The notes under the pieces were generated by a model. The model saw only the letters and a list, made by a program, of their open reading frames with translations, ran no database searches and was not told where the DNA came from. From contig NZ_BSNN01000009.1 in assembly GCF_030160015.1 (NCBI RefSeq), forward strand, positions 1 through 52,821: 52,821 nt of DNA, given 5' to 3'. A program made the position numbers and the translations under genes. Positions within the stretch are counted from its first letter, which is position 1, and each line of letters begins with the position of its first letter. The stretch comes from Amylibacter marinus (GTDB taxonomy: Bacteria; Pseudomonadota; Alphaproteobacteria; Rhodobacterales; Rhodobacteraceae). Positions 52,388 to 52,821 of the stretch are shown here, in pieces.

Positions 52388-52821
52388 TGGGCACCTCTGG
52401 GGCTATGGGCAGGGTAAAACAGAACCGCGACGAGGGAGTTTTGTGGTCATCCAACCACAGCCGCCCGCCATTGCTTTCGACGATGGATCGGCTGAAGGAT
52501 AGGCCAAGGCCCATGCCATCTGGTTTGCTGGTTTCGAATTGTGCGAATAGATCGATGCTGGTGTCCACGCCGCCGCCGGTATCCTCGACCTGCACCAGCA
52601 GATCGCTGTCTGCTATGCGGGTGGTTACGGTTATTTGGCGGGTTTTGGGCTGGGTCTGGGCGATGGCCTGAATGGCGTTGCGCATCAGGTTCACCATCAC
52701 CTGGGCAATTTGCACGCGGTTGGCCAGCGCGGGCGGTAGGGGGGGGGGATCGCATATCAGCGCCACGCGGTGCTCGGTGGCCTCTGGGTGGACAAGGCGG
52801 AAGGTTTGGGTGACCAATTCG
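52380..52821 (-). CDS. Sensor histidine kinase, 3' part (continues from 1-1962)
   Basis: The C-terminal ATPase domain of the kinase described at 1-1962, here truncated only because the circle was cut. The N box is VMVNLMRNAIQAI, the G1 region is VEDTGGGVD, and the G2 region is DGMGLGLSFSRSIVESNGG. The stop codon is at 52382-52380, overlapping the regulator gene. Ten consecutive G bases (52739-52748, proline codons on the coding strand) lie in this part. Confidence 0.9.
   Translation of the reverse strand, partial: ELVTQTFRLVHPEATEHRVALICDPPPLPPALANRVQIAQVMVNLMRNAIQAIAQTQPKTRQITVTTRIADSDLLVQVEDTGGGVDTSIDLFAQFETSKPDGMGLGLSFSRSIVESNGGRLWLDDHKTPSSRFCFTLPIAPEVPNA
52740..52821. repeat. Terminal overlap, right copy
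   Basis: Identical to bases 1-82; see the left copy. Removing one copy gives a 52,739-bp circle. Confidence 0.95.

Overview
The window is almost certainly one complete circular replicon rather than a piece of chromosome. Bases 1-82 are repeated exactly at 52740-52821, so closing the circle gives 52,739 bp. A sensor kinase gene cut by the window ends is restored in frame by that closure. Plasmid maintenance is encoded by a Rep_3-type initiator (43712-45001), five tandem 22-bp iterons (45194-45303), an AT-rich stretch, parA, parB and three copies of a 15-bp parS-like palindrome. I see no conjugation or mobilisation genes, no transposase, no toxin-antitoxin pair and no rRNA or tRNA. Gene content (TRAP and peptide/sugar ABC transporters, H-NOX, an Irr box, an iteron RepB-type plasmid with divergent parAB) suggests an alphaproteobacterium of the Rhodobacterales/Roseobacter group. 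Genus cannot be read from the sequence.

Layout. (a) 49688-52821 joined to 1-6415: a sensor kinase/FixJ-type regulator pair in an operon with a BKACE-family (DUF849) enzyme and a class III aminotransferase, divergent from a TAXI-type TRAP transporter and a universal stress protein. Three 49-bp repeats with a 20-bp dyad lie between them. (b) 6414-9944: PEP carboxylase and a DeoR-type repressor. (c) 10236-12875: ECF sigma factor, RskA-like anti-sigma, fasciclin protein and periplasmic MsrB, a stress module like the SigK regulon. (d) 12936-14857: an H-NOX nitric-oxide sensor with its hybrid histidine kinase. (e) 14969-25166: LysR regulator, five-gene peptide-type ABC importer, divergent 3-hydroxybenzoate-type monooxygenase and a DUF3179 protein. 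(f) 25163-28765: Dps with an Irr box, and assimilatory nitrite reductase nirBD with a leader resembling an ANTAR (NasT) target. (g) 28808-31938: homogentisate dioxygenase and fumarylacetoacetase with a divergent MarR regulator and paired operators. (h) 31943-41333: an oxidative sulfoquinovose desulfurisation cluster (monooxygenase, aldo/keto reductase, flavin reductase, ABC importer, GntR regulator) that carries a Gfo/Idh/MocA protein where a GH31 sulfoquinovosidase would be expected. (i) 41475-43702: queCDEF for preQ1. (j) 43712-47949: replication and partition. (k) 47950-48298: a gene-free, strongly structured stretch, then an aldehyde dehydrogenase.

Taken together this is a stable, non-mobile metabolic plasmid. 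It gives its host scavenging routes for a plant/algal sulfo-sugar, aromatic compounds, nitrite and an unidentified organic acid, plus NO and oxidative-stress sensing. The most interesting parts are the sulfoquinovose cluster with a probable NAD-dependent glycosidase, the BKACE/TAXI-TRAP/two-component unit of unknown substrate, the H-NOX pair, and the nirBD RNA leader.
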